Shown one piece after another: positions 44,212-53,401 of a stretch of DNA of 64,000 nt (the stretch's first letter is position 1; each line of letters begins with the position of its first letter). Position numbers and translations under genes: made by a program. The notes below the pieces were generated by a model. That model worked only from the letters and a program-made list of their open reading frames with translations. It did no database searches and was not told the DNA's origin. This DNA is from Falsiroseomonas frigidaquae (GTDB taxonomy: Bacteria; Pseudomonadota; Alphaproteobacteria; Acetobacterales; Acetobacteraceae): the NCBI RefSeq assembly GCF_012163145.1, contig NZ_JAAVTX010000008.1, positions 62,001 to 126,000 on the forward strand. Reading direction: 5' to 3'.

Positions 44212-44669
44212 AGATCGATCCCGCGCTGCTGCGCTACGAACAGGTGGAGCCGGGCCTCGTCATCGAGACCGGCGGCATCACGGTGACGGAGGCACATATC
44301 GTCGCCTTCGCCGGGCTGACCGGCGATTTTTACGACATCCACATGGATGACGATTACGCGCGCGACCTCGGCTACCCCGGCCGCGTCGCGCATGGGCTGC
44401 TGGGGCTGGCGCTGTGCGACGGCCTGAAGAACCGCGCGCCGACGCGGTTCGCCGCAATCGTGTCGCTGAACTGGCGCTGGTCCTTCACCGGGCCGATCCT
44501 GGTGGGGGACCGCATCGCGGCGCGTATCACGGTGCTGTCGAAGCGGCTGACGAAGAACCCGGCGCGCGGCATTCTCACCATGGGCTTCGACCTGACCAAT
44601 CAGAAGGGGCAGGTCGTGCAGAAGGGCGAGAACGACATGATGGTGCACACCCTGGCGTCTGATCGCTGA
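44208..44669 (+). CDS. MaoC-family hot-dog dehydratase
   Basis: A 153-residue (R)-specific enoyl-CoA hydratase-like protein: ITVTEAHIVAFAGLTGDFYDIHMDDDYARDLG contains the DxxxxH catalytic pair (family motif A-x-x-T-x-D-x-x-x-x-H), and GRVAHGLLGLALCDGL follows. Expected to hydrate an enoyl-CoA made by the acyl-CoA dehydrogenase upstream. After its stop, GGCCG-GAA-CGGCC (44671-44683) is a short stem that may end transcription between it and the convergent Gfo/Idh/MocA gene. Confidence 0.88.
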   Translation: MKIDPALLRYEQVEPGLVIETGGITVTEAHIVAFAGLTGDFYDIHMDDDYARDLGYPGRVAHGLLGLALCDGLKNRAPTRFAAIVSLNWRWSFTGPILVGDRIAARITVLSKRLTKNPARGILTMGFDLTNQKGQVVQKGENDMMVHTLASDR

Positions 44670-44703
44670 AGGCCGGAACGGCCGGAGGCGTGAATCAGCG
44701 CCC

Positions 44704-45723
44704 CTATAACTCGACGAAGGCGCCTGATTCGGCGCTGCGCAGGATCGCCTCGATGGCGTGCAGCACGGGCAGGCCCGTGGCGCCGTCATTGCTGGGCGTG
44801 CGGCGCTGCGTGATGGCGTCGCAGATCTCGGCGATCATGGCGCGGTGCGGGCCGTGGTCGAAGGCCATCGGGTCGGCGCCACCGCCGCCGGCCATGGCGC
44901 CGTCCACCACCTCCACCGGGCGGCCCTTCACATGCAGTTCGAGGCGTTCCGCCACCAGGGACGCGCTGCCGCCGGTACCGGCGATCTCCACGCGCTCGGG
45001 GTAGCCGGGCTCCGCGACCGTCGTCGCATCCAGCGCACCGATGGCGCCATTGGCGAATTGCAGCGCGGCGGCGGCCATGTCCTCGGTATCGATGGCGCGC
45101 AGCCCGCTTGTCTTCGCCAGCGCGCCGACGCGCGCCAGTGGGCCTGCGATGTGCAGCAAAAGGTCCAGCGTGTGGATCGCCTGGGTCAGCAGCACGCCGC
45201 CGCCGTCGCGCGCCTTCATGCCGCGCCCCGGCTGCGCGAAATACGCCGCATCGCGCCACCAGCGGATGGAGGCGGAGCAGGACAGCAGCGTGCCGAGCTC
45301 GCCGCCCGTGACCGCCTGCTTCAGCCGCAGCGCCGCCGGGCGGAATCGGTGCTGGAAAACCACGCCGAGCGTGACGCCGGCCTCCCGCGCCACCTGCACC
45401 AGCGCCGCGGCTTCCGCCGCATTGCGTTCCAGCGGCTTCTCCACCAGCAGGTGCTTGCCGGCCGCGGCGGCAGCGCGCGCCACCGGCAGGTGCTGGCCCG
45501 GCGGGGTCAGCACCAGCACCAGGTCGAGCCCCGGCGCGGCGAGCAGCGCCTCCAGACTGTCGAAGATAGGCGCCTTCCAGCGCAGCGCGAATCCCGCGCG
45601 CCGTTCCGCGCTCGGCGAGAAGCCGCCGATCAGCCGTGCGCTGCCCGCTGCCTCAAGGTCCCGCAGCGCCAGCATGTGCGGCTGCGTCGCCATGCCCAGC
45701 CCGACGATCCCGATGCCGATCAT
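44704..45723 (-). CDS. Gfo/Idh/MocA family oxidoreductase
   Basis: A 339-residue NAD(P)-dependent dehydrogenase: the N-terminal Rossmann fold has IGIVGLGMATQPHM, LVLVLTPPGQHLPVARAAAAAGKH, and the EKPL motif (VEKPLERNA) with the conserved lysine. The C-terminal half has DGGGVLLTQAIHTLDLLLHIAG. It acts on a sugar-, inositol- or other polyol-like substrate, not predictable here. ATG 45723 overlaps the enoyl-CoA hydratase stop by ATGA, so the two are co-translated although their chemistry differs. Confidence 0.87.
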   Translation of the reverse strand: MIGIGIVGLGMATQPHMLALRDLEAAGSARLIGGFSPSAERRAGFALRWKAPIFDSLEALLAAPGLDLVLVLTPPGQHLPVARAAAAAGKHLLVEKPLERNAAEAAALVQVAREAGVTLGVVFQHRFRPAALRLKQAVTGGELGTLLSCSASIRWWRDAAYFAQPGRGMKARDGGGVLLTQAIHTLDLLLHIAGPLARVGALAKTSGLRAIDTEDMAAAALQFANGAIGALDATTVAEPGYPERVEIAGTGGSASLVAERLELHVKGRPVEVVDGAMAGGGGADPMAFDHGPHRAMIAEICDAITQRRTPSNDGATGLPVLHAIEAILRSAESGAFVEL

Positions 45724-46451
45724 GCCCTGTCCCCTTCCCGCAGCGCCGCCAGGCACAGCACGTTCAGCTCGTTCTCATAGGCCAGGCCCGCCGTCAGCGG
45801 CGCCTCCAGCGATTGCCGCACCGCCGCCTTCACCGCCTGCACCGCGACCGGCGACAGGCTGGCGAGGCGCGTGCAGAGCGCGCGCGCCGTGTCCTCCAGC
45901 GCCGCATCCTCCACAAGCTGTTCCACCAGCCGCAGCCGCAGCGCCTCCGCGCCGTCGATCTGCTCGCCGGTCAGCAGCAGGCGCATCGCCTGGCCGAAGC
46001 CGGCGATGCGCGGCAGCATCTGGGACGCGCCGCCGCCGCCGACCCAGCCGCGTGTCACCTCCGGGAAGCCGATGCGGCTGGAAGTCGCGGCGATGCGGAT
46101 ATCGGCGGCCATCGCGATCTCGAAGCCGCCGCCCAGCGCCCAGCCCTTGATGGCGGCGACCACCGGCTTGCGGATGGCACGGATGGCGCCGGGATAATCC
46201 GGCCGGTGCCGAAAATCCCAGGCGGTGCGGAAGGCCTCGATGGCGCGCAGATCCATCCCGGCGCAGAAGGCGCGCTCGCCGGCACCGCGCAGCAGCACGG
46301 CGCGCACCGCCTCATCGGCATTGATGGCGCGCGCATGGCCGGCAAGTTGTTCGGCCATCGCGTTCGTGATGGCGTTGTGCTTCGCCGGGCGGTCCAGCGT
46401 CAGCACCGCCACGCCCTCCGCCACTTCCAGCGTCACCTGGCCGTCGTCCAT
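45720..46451 (-). CDS. Enoyl-CoA hydratase/isomerase family protein
   Basis: A 243-residue crotonase: VAVLTLDRPAKHNAIT, FCAGMDLRAIEAF with the first oxyanion-hole strand, KPVVAAIKGWALGGGFEIAMAADIRIA, and SRIGFPEVTRGWVGGGGASQMLPR, where the family's catalytic Glu (PEV) is retained while the second acidic residue is replaced by GG. A strong GGAGGAAAC ribosome site precedes ATG 46451. It is divergent from the CoA-transferase gene with 64 bp between, so both probably share a control region and pathway. Confidence 0.88.
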   Translation of the reverse strand: MDDGQVTLEVAEGVAVLTLDRPAKHNAITNAMAEQLAGHARAINADEAVRAVLLRGAGERAFCAGMDLRAIEAFRTAWDFRHRPDYPGAIRAIRKPVVAAIKGWALGGGFEIAMAADIRIAATSSRIGFPEVTRGWVGGGGASQMLPRIAGFGQAMRLLLTGEQIDGAEALRLRLVEQLVEDAALEDTARALCTRLASLSPVAVQAVKAAVRQSLEAPLTAGLAYENELNVLCLAALREGDRA

Positions 46452-46515
46452 CCGGTTTCCTCCCACGCGTCTCGCCGGTACAGTAGCGGCAACAACGGTT
46501 GGGGAAACGGGCGCG

Positions 46516-48054
46516 ATGCGCAAGGTCACGGCGCAACAGGCGGCTTCGCTGGTGCGGGATGGCGATACGCTGCTGATCGGCGGCTCAGGCGGCGGGCATG
46601 CCGTGCCGGATGCGCTGCTGGCGGCATTGGGCGCGCGTTTTTCCGAGTCAGGCGCACCGCGAGGGATAACGGCGCTGCATCCGGTGGGCGTCGGCGATGG
46701 CGGGTCGCGCGGCCTCGGCCATCTGGCGCAGAAGGGTTTGCTGCGCCGCAACATCGCCGGCAGCTATGTGAACAGCCCACCGATCGGGGCCATGGCGCTG
46801 GCCGATGAGATCGAGGCCTGGTCCCTGCCGCAGGGCGCGCTAAGCCAGTTGATGCGCGAAATGGCCGCCGGCCGCATGGGCCTGTTCACCAAGACCGGCC
46901 TGCACAGCTTCGTCGATCCGCGCTTCGGCGGCGGCCGCCAATCCCCCTCCGCGAAGGAGGATCTGGTGGAGTTGGTGACGCTGCGCGGCGAGGAGATGCT
47001 GTTCTTCAAGCCCTACCATGTGGACATCGCCTTCCTGCGCGGCACCACGGCGGATGAGGATGGCAACGTCTCCATGGAGCAGGAGGCGGTGACGCTGGAA
47101 ATGCTGTCGGAGGCACAGGCCACGAAGCGCTGCGGCGGCATCGTCGTGGTGCAGGTCAAGCGCATGGTCCGCCGCGGCAGCCTGCACCCGAAGATGGTGA
47201 AGATCCCCGGCATCCTGGTGGATCTGGTGGTGCTGGCGCCGGACCAGGAACAGACTTTTCTTACTCCCTACTCCCCATCTTATTCCGGCGAATTCCGCGT
47301 GCCGCTGGATGACATTCCGCGGCTGAAGCTGGATGCGCGCAAGATCGTCGCACGGCGCGGCACGCTGGAGTTGTTCCCCGGCGCCATCTGCAACCTCGGC
47401 TCCGGCATCTTCACCGGAATCGCCAATGTGGCGGCGGAGGAAGGCTGCCTGGATGCGATCTGCCTGACCAATGAACAGGGCAATATCGGCGGCGCCCCGG
47501 CCTCGGGCGGGGAAGCGGGGGCGGCGATGAACCCCGACGCGCAGGTGGACCAGCCCTACCAGTTCGACTTCTACGATGGCGGCGGGCTGGACCTAGCCTT
47601 CCTGTCCTTCGCGGAATTCGACGCGGCGGGCAATGTGAATGTCTCCCGCTTCGGCGGCCGCATCATCGGGCCGGGCGGCTTCATCAACATCAGCCAGAAT
47701 GCGCAGCGCGTGATCTTCGGCGGCACGCTGACCGCCGGCGGCAAGCCGAAGGCGGTGGCGCAGGTGGAACAGGTGACATTCTCCGGCGCCTTCGCCCGCG
47801 AACGTGGCCAGCCCGTGCTGTATGTGACGGAAGCGGCGGTGTTCCGCCTGGGCGAGTCCGGCCCCGAGATGACGGAAATCGCGCCCGGCCTGACGGTGGA
47901 GGAGGTGTGCGGCCGCATGGGCTTCCGCCCCGCCATCGCGCCGGATCTGCGGGAGATGGAGGCGCGGCTGTTCGCGGAGGCGCAGATCGGCCTGGCCGCG
48001 CGTATCGCCGGCCGTCCGGCCAAGGCGCAATCGCCGCGCCTGGCCGCGCTGTGA
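46516..48054 (+). CDS. Acyl-CoA:carboxylate CoA-transferase, fused alpha-beta (YdiF/Pct type)
   Basis: A 512-residue CoA-transferase with both halves in one chain. N-terminal: VRDGDTLLIGGSGGGHAVPDALLAAL, GRMGLFTKTGLHSFVDPR and FLRGTTADEDGNVSME. C-terminal: the catalytic glutamate in CLTNEQGNIGGAPASG, and GPGGFINISQNAQRVIFGGT. It would activate an organic acid by taking CoA from acetyl-CoA or a similar donor. GGGGAAACG precedes ATG 46516. The stop overlaps the MaoC start (GTGA) and a TRAP transporter follows: an acid-uptake and activation unit. Confidence 0.92.
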   Translation: MRKVTAQQAASLVRDGDTLLIGGSGGGHAVPDALLAALGARFSESGAPRGITALHPVGVGDGGSRGLGHLAQKGLLRRNIAGSYVNSPPIGAMALADEIEAWSLPQGALSQLMREMAAGRMGLFTKTGLHSFVDPRFGGGRQSPSAKEDLVELVTLRGEEMLFFKPYHVDIAFLRGTTADEDGNVSMEQEAVTLEMLSEAQATKRCGGIVVVQVKRMVRRGSLHPKMVKIPGILVDLVVLAPDQEQTFLTPYSPSYSGEFRVPLDDIPRLKLDARKIVARRGTLELFPGAICNLGSGIFTGIANVAAEEGCLDAICLTNEQGNIGGAPASGGEAGAAMNPDAQVDQPYQFDFYDGGGLDLAFLSFAEFDAAGNVNVSRFGGRIIGPGGFINISQNAQRVIFGGTLTAGGKPKAVAQVEQVTFSGAFARERGQPVLYVTEAAVFRLGESGPEMTEIAPGLTVEEVCGRMGFRPAIAPDLREMEARLFAEAQIGLAARIAGRPAKAQSPRLAAL

Positions 48055-48488
48055 GCCTCGGCCTCGAGATCGGCGCGGAGGCGCGCTTCACCAAGACGGT
48101 AACGGAGCGCGACCTGCTGCTGACGGCGGAGATCACCGGCGACCACGATCCGCTGCATGTCGATGCCGACTACGCCGCCGGCACCGCCTATGGCCAGCGC
48201 ATCGCGCATGGCGCGCTGGTGCTGGGCGTGCTGTCCGCCACCGCATCGGAGATCGCGCACCGCGCCATCGCCGCAGGCTGCACGGGCGTGCCGGTCTCGC
48301 TCGGCTATGACCGGGTACGCTTCCTGGCCCCGGTCTTCATCGGCGATGTGCTGGCGGCGCAGTACCGGGTGGAGGCGCTGGATGCGGCGCGCGGGCGCTC
48401 GGAAGCCGCTTGCGCGGTCGTGAACCAGCGGGGGGAGACATGCCTGGTCGCCCGGCACATCATGAGATGGGTCACCACAACCAGGTAA
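48051..48488 (+). CDS. MaoC-family hot-dog dehydratase
   Basis: A 145-residue hydratase with AEITGDHDPLHVDADYA (catalytic D-x4-H) and GQRIAHGALVLGVLSA. It belongs to the PhaJ/MaoC group and is distinct from the protein at 44208-44669. GTG 48051 overlaps the CoA-transferase stop by four bases and is the only suitable start. It likely hydrates an unsaturated acyl-CoA formed from the transferase product. Confidence 0.87.
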   Translation: MSLGLEIGAEARFTKTVTERDLLLTAEITGDHDPLHVDADYAAGTAYGQRIAHGALVLGVLSATASEIAHRAIAAGCTGVPVSLGYDRVRFLAPVFIGDVLAAQYRVEALDAARGRSEAACAVVNQRGETCLVARHIMRWVTTTR

Positions 48489-48572
48489 CTGGGCGGTTTC
48501 CAGCGCGGCGGGACCGGGTTAAACTGGGCGGGCAACCGGGCAAATGACCCGCAACCAAAGGGGAAGCTATCC

Positions 48573-49571
48573 ATGGAACGTCGCGCACTGCTCGGCGGCA
48601 TTGCCGCAGCAACCGGCCTTCTCGCCACGCCGCATGTGGTGCGGGCGCAGGCGCCGATCACGCTGAACGGCGCGAGCCAGTTCAACGAGGAACACGTCTT
48701 CACCCGCTCCATGAAGCACTTCGCGACCAAGGTGCAGGAATATTACGGGCGCCCGGTGAACTTCGTCTGGCACCTCAACAGCTCGCTCGGGCTTGAGAAG
48801 CAGTATTTCGAGTACATGTCGGCCGGCCGCGCCGTCGATTTCGGCATCGTCAGCCCGGCGCATATGTCCACCTTCAGCCGCGCCGCGCCGTTCATCGACG
48901 CGCCCTTCCTGTTCCGCGACATCGCGCATTGGAACAAGGTGCTGGACGGCGACATGCTGAAGCCCGTCTCGGACGAGGTGGAGCGCCGCGCCCGCGTCGC
49001 GCTGATCGGCTATGCAGGCGGCGGCACGCGCAACATCTTCGCCAACCGCCCGGCCACCAACATGGCGGAACTGCGCGGCCTGCGCGTGCGCGTCCAGGGC
49101 GCTCCGATCTGGTCGCGTACCTTCCAGGCGATCGGCATGGCGCCGCAGGTGATCGCCTACAACGAAGTGTACAACGCGATCCAGAACAACGTCATCGAGG
49201 CGGGCGAGAACGAGGCCGCGGGCGTCGAGCAGATGCGCTTCTACGAGGTCGGGCCGAACCTGATCATGACGCAGCACGCCATCACCGTTCGGCCGCTTTG
49301 CTTCTCCGCCCAGACCCTGTCCCGCCTGCCGCGTGAGCTGCAGGAAGCGGTCCGTCGCGCGGGCCGCGAGGCCGGCGTGTTCGGACGCAACGCCGAAAGC
49401 AGCGAGGACGCGCAGAAGATCACGGCGCTGGAGCAGGCAGGCCGCCTGAAGAAGATCACCTTCACGCAGCGCGCCGAGATGAACGCCGCGGTGAAGCCGG
49501 TGATGGAAGCCTATGCGAAGGAAATCGACGCCGATCGCATCTTCACCGCGATCAACGCGCTGACTTCGTAA
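48573..49571 (+). CDS. dctP: TRAP transporter substrate-binding protein, DctP family
   Basis: A 332-residue periplasmic receptor with a twin-arginine-like or Sec signal (MERRALLGGIAAATGLLATPHVVRA). FNEEHVFTRSMKHFA, DFGIVSPAHMSTF, LRVRVQGAPIWSRTFQAIGMAPQVIAYNEVYNAIQNNVIEAGEN is the DctP core (the R-x-R and N-E-V-Y-N-A-I-Q pattern), and the conserved arginine that binds a carboxylate is in LRVRVQ. AGGGGAAG lies before ATG. It is followed by small and large membrane subunits. A C4-dicarboxylate or other acid is expected. Confidence 0.92.
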   Translation: MERRALLGGIAAATGLLATPHVVRAQAPITLNGASQFNEEHVFTRSMKHFATKVQEYYGRPVNFVWHLNSSLGLEKQYFEYMSAGRAVDFGIVSPAHMSTFSRAAPFIDAPFLFRDIAHWNKVLDGDMLKPVSDEVERRARVALIGYAGGGTRNIFANRPATNMAELRGLRVRVQGAPIWSRTFQAIGMAPQVIAYNEVYNAIQNNVIEAGENEAAGVEQMRFYEVGPNLIMTQHAITVRPLCFSAQTLSRLPRELQEAVRRAGREAGVFGRNAESSEDAQKITALEQAGRLKKITFTQRAEMNAAVKPVMEAYAKEIDADRIFTAINALTS

Positions 49572-49657
49572 TCCGTCGGTTCTGATACCCGGCGGGGCGC
49601 CATGCGCGCCCCGCCACCCCTCACCAAACAGCCCACAGGCGAAGGATACCCACCCGC

Positions 49658-50173
49658 ATGCCGCCCGAAGGCGCGCGCGGATTGTTCCGCCGCATCACCG
49701 CGATCTATGCGCGAATGCTTGACATACTGCTGGTCGCGACCGTGGTTGGCATCATCCTGCCCGTCACCATGCAGATCTTCGCCCGCTTCGTGGAATGGAT
49801 CCCGCGATACATCTGGACCGAGGAACTGGCGCGCTTCCTGTTGGTCTGGATGATCATGATCGGCGCCATGCTCGGCGTGCGGGAAGCCACGCATTTCAAC
49901 GTGGACCTGTTCAACAACCTGCGTGGCCGCACCAAGGCGGCAATGGACATCCTGTCCTCGCTCTTCGTGCTCGGCTTCGCCTATGTCTTCATCGTCTATG
50001 GCTGGGAATTCACCGATACCGCCTGGTTCCGGATCAGTGAGCTTGCCGAACTGCCGCTCTGGACCATCCACATCGCCTGGCCGATCGCCGGCGTCACCTG
50101 GGTGATCTTCGCCGGTGAACGTATCTGGGACGACCTGCAGATCCTGCTGCATGGCGAGAAGGCGGAATCCTGA
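49658..50173 (+). CDS. dctQ: TRAP transporter small permease, DctQ family
   Basis: A 171-residue protein with four membrane helices: LDILLVATVVGIILPVTMQIFARF, WTEELARFLLVWMIMIGAMLGVRE, a third in MDILSSLFVLGFAYVFIVYGW, and a fourth in LPLWTIHIAWPIAGVTWVIFAGER. WTEELARFLLVW is the DctQ hallmark. It sits 86 bp after the receptor and shares the last base of its stop with the start of the large permease gene. It links the receptor to the sodium-driven large subunit. Confidence 0.9.
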   Translation: MPPEGARGLFRRITAIYARMLDILLVATVVGIILPVTMQIFARFVEWIPRYIWTEELARFLLVWMIMIGAMLGVREATHFNVDLFNNLRGRTKAAMDILSSLFVLGFAYVFIVYGWEFTDTAWFRISELAELPLWTIHIAWPIAGVTWVIFAGERIWDDLQILLHGEKAES

Positions 50174-51492
50174 TGGGCGGCAACGTGTTGGCCACCGGCG
50201 ATGCCGCGTGGATCATGTTCGGCATCTTCTTCACCCTGCTGGCGCTGCGCGTGCCGGTGGCGGTGTCGCTCGGCATCGCCTGCCTGCCGGCCTTCATCCT
50301 GGAAGACCGCCTCTGGCCGATGATCCTGGTGCAGGAGACCTTCAACTCCTACAACTCCTTCATCCTGCTGGCGGTGCCCTTCTTCCTGCTGGCGGCCAAT
50401 CTGATGACCGCCGGCGGCATCACCGATAGGCTGGTCACGCTCTCGCGCTCCATGGTCGGGCACCTGCCGGGCGGGCTGGCGCAGATCAACGTGGTGCTGT
50501 CGGTGTTCTTCGCCGGCATCTCCGGCAGTTCCACCGCGGATGCCGCGAGCCAGGGCCGCGTCTTCATCGATGCGCAGATCAAGGAAGGCTACTCGCCGAG
50601 CTTCTCGGTCGCCATCACGGCGGTGTCCTCCGTGCTCGCCGTGGTCATCCCGCCCTCGATCCTGATGATCGTCTGGGGTGGCGTGCTCACCACCTCGATC
50701 GGCGCGCTGTTCCTGGCCGGCATCCTGCCCGGGCTGTTCCTGGCGCTGTCGCAGATGGGCACGGTCCACGTCTATTCGAAGATCCGCAACTACCCGACCT
50801 ACCCCAAGGCGACCTGGGGTGAGCTGGCCTACGCGCTGTTCATCTCGATCCCGGCGCTGATGACGCCCTTCATCATCATCGGCGGCAAGATCTTCGGCTG
50901 GTTCACGCCCACCGAGGCCGCCTGCATCGCGGTGCTCTACGCGCTGGCACTGTCGCTGCTGGTCTATCGCAAGATGGACATGCGCGGGCTGTATGACGCC
51001 TTCAGCCGCACCGGCCGCTTCGCCGCCATCACGCTGTTCGCCGTCGGCACCGCCAGCGTGTTCGGCTGGCTGATGGCCTTCTACCAGATCCCGCAGGCGC
51101 TGCTGGCCAATGTCTCCTCCTGGGAGATGGGGCCGATCGCGGCGGGGTTCTTCATCGCCGCCACCTTCCTGGTGGTGGGCTGCTTCCTGGATGCGATCCC
51201 GGCCATCATCATCGTCGGCACCATCCTGCAGCCGATCGCGGCGGCGGCCGGCATCCACCCGGTCCACTTTGCCATGATCAGCATCGTCTCCCTCGCCTTC
51301 GGGCTGGTGACGCCACCCTATGGGCTGTGCCTGCTGATCTGCTGTTCCATCGCAAATCTGCGGCTGATCGACGTGCTGAAGGACGTGATGATCATGCTGG
51401 TGCCGATGTTCCTGGTGCTGGTGCTGCTCATCCTGTGGCCGGACATGGCGCTGCTTATCCCGCGCTTCCTTGAGCCGGGCTTCATGGAGTAG
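50173..51492 (+). CDS. dctM: TRAP transporter large permease, DctM family
   Basis: A 439-residue, about twelve-helix sodium symporter subunit: FFTLLALRVPVAVSLGIA, NSFILLAVPFFLLAANLM, FFAGISGSSTADAASQG, VVIPPSILMIVWG, FTPTEAACIAVLYAL and SLAFGLVTPPYGLCL, all DctM family marks. With DctP and DctQ it completes a high-affinity acid importer. The stop is followed by 72 bp with a purine-rich GGGGGAGA but no clear terminator before the exporter gene, so read-through is possible. Confidence 0.94.
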   Translation: MGGNVLATGDAAWIMFGIFFTLLALRVPVAVSLGIACLPAFILEDRLWPMILVQETFNSYNSFILLAVPFFLLAANLMTAGGITDRLVTLSRSMVGHLPGGLAQINVVLSVFFAGISGSSTADAASQGRVFIDAQIKEGYSPSFSVAITAVSSVLAVVIPPSILMIVWGGVLTTSIGALFLAGILPGLFLALSQMGTVHVYSKIRNYPTYPKATWGELAYALFISIPALMTPFIIIGGKIFGWFTPTEAACIAVLYALALSLLVYRKMDMRGLYDAFSRTGRFAAITLFAVGTASVFGWLMAFYQIPQALLANVSSWEMGPIAAGFFIAATFLVVGCFLDAIPAIIIVGTILQPIAAAAGIHPVHFAMISIVSLAFGLVTPPYGLCLLICCSIANLRLIDVLKDVMIMLVPMFLVLVLLILWPDMALLIPRFLEPGFME

Positions 51493-51564
51493 CCGCACGG
51501 AGTAACCCGGGGGGAGATTGGCGGGCCGGTTGCGGAACAGCGGGGCGGAGAGCATTTTGAGCGG

Positions 51565-53340
51565 GTGACCACCACCCCCTCCCCCCGCCCACCCGCCGCC
51601 GCACCCGTCGCTTCCCTGGGTCTGCTGCTGCCGCATCTGCGGCCCTACCTGCCCCGCGCGCTCGCCGCCGGCTTTGCGCTGATGGCCGCCGCAGGACTGA
51701 CCCTGGCGCTCGGCCAGGGACTGCGGCAGTTGATCGACCGGGGCTTCACCGGCGGCGTCGCGGCGCTCGACAATGCCGCGATCTTCATGGGCAGCGTGGT
51801 AGCGCTGCTCGCGATCGCGACCTCTGCCCGCTATTACCTGGTGTCGTGGCTCGGCGAGCGGGTGGCGGCGGATCTGCGGCGGCGGGTCTTCGACCACGTG
51901 CTGTCGCTGTCCCCCAGCTTCTTCGAAACGGCGCGCACCGGCGACATCCTGTCCCGCATGACGGCAGATGTGGCGCTGCTGCAGGCGCTGATCGGCTCCG
52001 CGATCTCCATGGGGCTGCGCAACACGCTGACCGGCCTCGGCGCGCTGGCCATGCTGCTGGCGACCAGCGCCAAGCTGGCCGGCATCGTACTGGCGGTGCT
52101 GCCGCTGGTGATCGTGCCGCTGGTGGTCTTCGGAAGGCGGGAACGCCGCCTGTCCAAGGTGGCGCAGGAACGGGTGGCGGACCTGGCCGCGACGGCGGAG
52201 GAAGCGCTGAACGGCCTGCGCATCGTCCAGGCCTTCACCCATGAACCGGAAGACCGCAGGCGCTTCTCGGGCGAGGTCGAGCGTTCCGTCGCCGCCGCGC
52301 TGCGACGCATCGCCTCCCGCACCGCCCTGATCCTGGTGGTGATCCTGTGCGGCTTCGGCGCCATCACCTTCAGCCTGTGGGTCGGCGGGCATGACGTGGT
52401 GGCCGGGCGGATGACGGGCGGGGAGCTGACCGCCTTCGTCTTCTACGCCGTGCTGCTGGCCAGTTCGGGTGCGACGATGAGCGAGCTATGGGGCGAGATC
52501 CAGCGCGCCGGCGCGGCCGCCGACCGGCTGCTGGAACTGCTCTCCGCCCGGTCGGACATTCCCGTCCCGGCCAGCCCGGTGGCGCTGCCGCAACCGCCGC
52601 AGGGCCGCGTCGTCTTCGAGCATATCCACTTCGCCTACCCCACCCGCCCCGGCCAGGCATCGCTGGAGGATTTCTCCCTGGTGGTCGAGCCCGGGGAGAC
52701 GGTGGCCCTGGTCGGCCCCTCCGGTGCCGGCAAGACCACGGTGTTCCAGCTGCTGCTGCGCTTCTACGATCCGCAATCCGGCCGGGTGCTGGTGGATGGG
52801 GTGGATGCGGCGCAGGCGGACCCGGCGGCACTGCGCGCCCGGCTCGGCCTGGTGCCGCAGGACCCGGCGATCTTCTCGACCAGCGTGGCGGAAAACATCC
52901 GCTACGGCCGGCTGGATGCGACGGATGCGGAGGTGGAGGCCGCCGCGGTGGCCGCCGCCGCCGATGACTTCATCCGCCGCCTGCCGCAGGGCTACGCCAC
53001 CCATCTCGGCGCCCGCGGCGTGACGCTTTCGGGCGGCCAGCGCCAGCGCATCGCCATCGCGCGAGCCATCCTGCGCGACCCGCCCATCCTGCTGCTGGAC
53101 GAAGCCACCAGCGCGCTGGACGCGGAATCGGAGCAATCGGTGCAAAGGGCGCTGGAGGCGCTGTCCCAGGGCCGCACCACACTGGTGGTGGCGCATCGCC
53201 TGGCCACGGTGCGAAACGCCGACCGGATCGTGGTGATGGAGGGCGGGCGCATCGTGGCCATGGGCACGCATGACGCGCTGGTGCGGGAGGGCGGCCTCTA
53301 TGCCCGCCTCGCCGCGCTGCAATTCGCCGAGACGGGCTGA
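51565..53340 (+). CDS. ABC exporter half-transporter (MsbA-like, permease fused to ATPase)
   Basis: A 591-residue protein. Residues about 25-310 hold six membrane helices with the exporter coupling region FFETARTGDILSRMTADVALLQ. The ATPase follows: Walker A GPSGAGKTT (about 387-395), VPQDPAIFSTSVAENIRYG, signature LSGGQRQRIAIARA, Walker B ILLLDEATSALD, and AHRLAT. It acts as a dimer exporting lipids or hydrophobic compounds. The start is GTG 51565; no ATG lies near. A proline-rich N terminus (about 20 residues) precedes the membrane domain. Confidence 0.93.
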   Translation: MTTTPSPRPPAAAPVASLGLLLPHLRPYLPRALAAGFALMAAAGLTLALGQGLRQLIDRGFTGGVAALDNAAIFMGSVVALLAIATSARYYLVSWLGERVAADLRRRVFDHVLSLSPSFFETARTGDILSRMTADVALLQALIGSAISMGLRNTLTGLGALAMLLATSAKLAGIVLAVLPLVIVPLVVFGRRERRLSKVAQERVADLAATAEEALNGLRIVQAFTHEPEDRRRFSGEVERSVAAALRRIASRTALILVVILCGFGAITFSLWVGGHDVVAGRMTGGELTAFVFYAVLLASSGATMSELWGEIQRAGAAADRLLELLSARSDIPVPASPVALPQPPQGRVVFEHIHFAYPTRPGQASLEDFSLVVEPGETVALVGPSGAGKTTVFQLLLRFYDPQSGRVLVDGVDAAQADPAALRARLGLVPQDPAIFSTSVAENIRYGRLDATDAEVEAAAVAAAADDFIRRLPQGYATHLGARGVTLSGGQRQRIAIARAILRDPPILLLDEATSALDAESEQSVQRALEALSQGRTTLVVAHRLATVRNADRIVVMEGGRIVAMGTHDALVREGGLYARLAALQFAETG

Positions 53341-53358
53341 GGCATTATTGAAGCCAGA

Positions 53359-53397
53359 GCAATATCCGGCCTGACGAACAGTCAGACCGGATATTGC
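53359..53397. terminator. Bidirectional terminator between ABC exporter and cysK
   Basis: GCAATATCCGG-C-CTGAC (53359-53375) pairs with 53381-53397 around GAACA: 17 positions with one mismatch, which becomes a G-U pair in the reverse transcript. Both convergent genes end within 20 bases or less of it. It is AT-richer than its surroundings, unlike other stems in the window. Confidence 0.75.
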
Positions 53398-53401
53398 CCT
53401 A

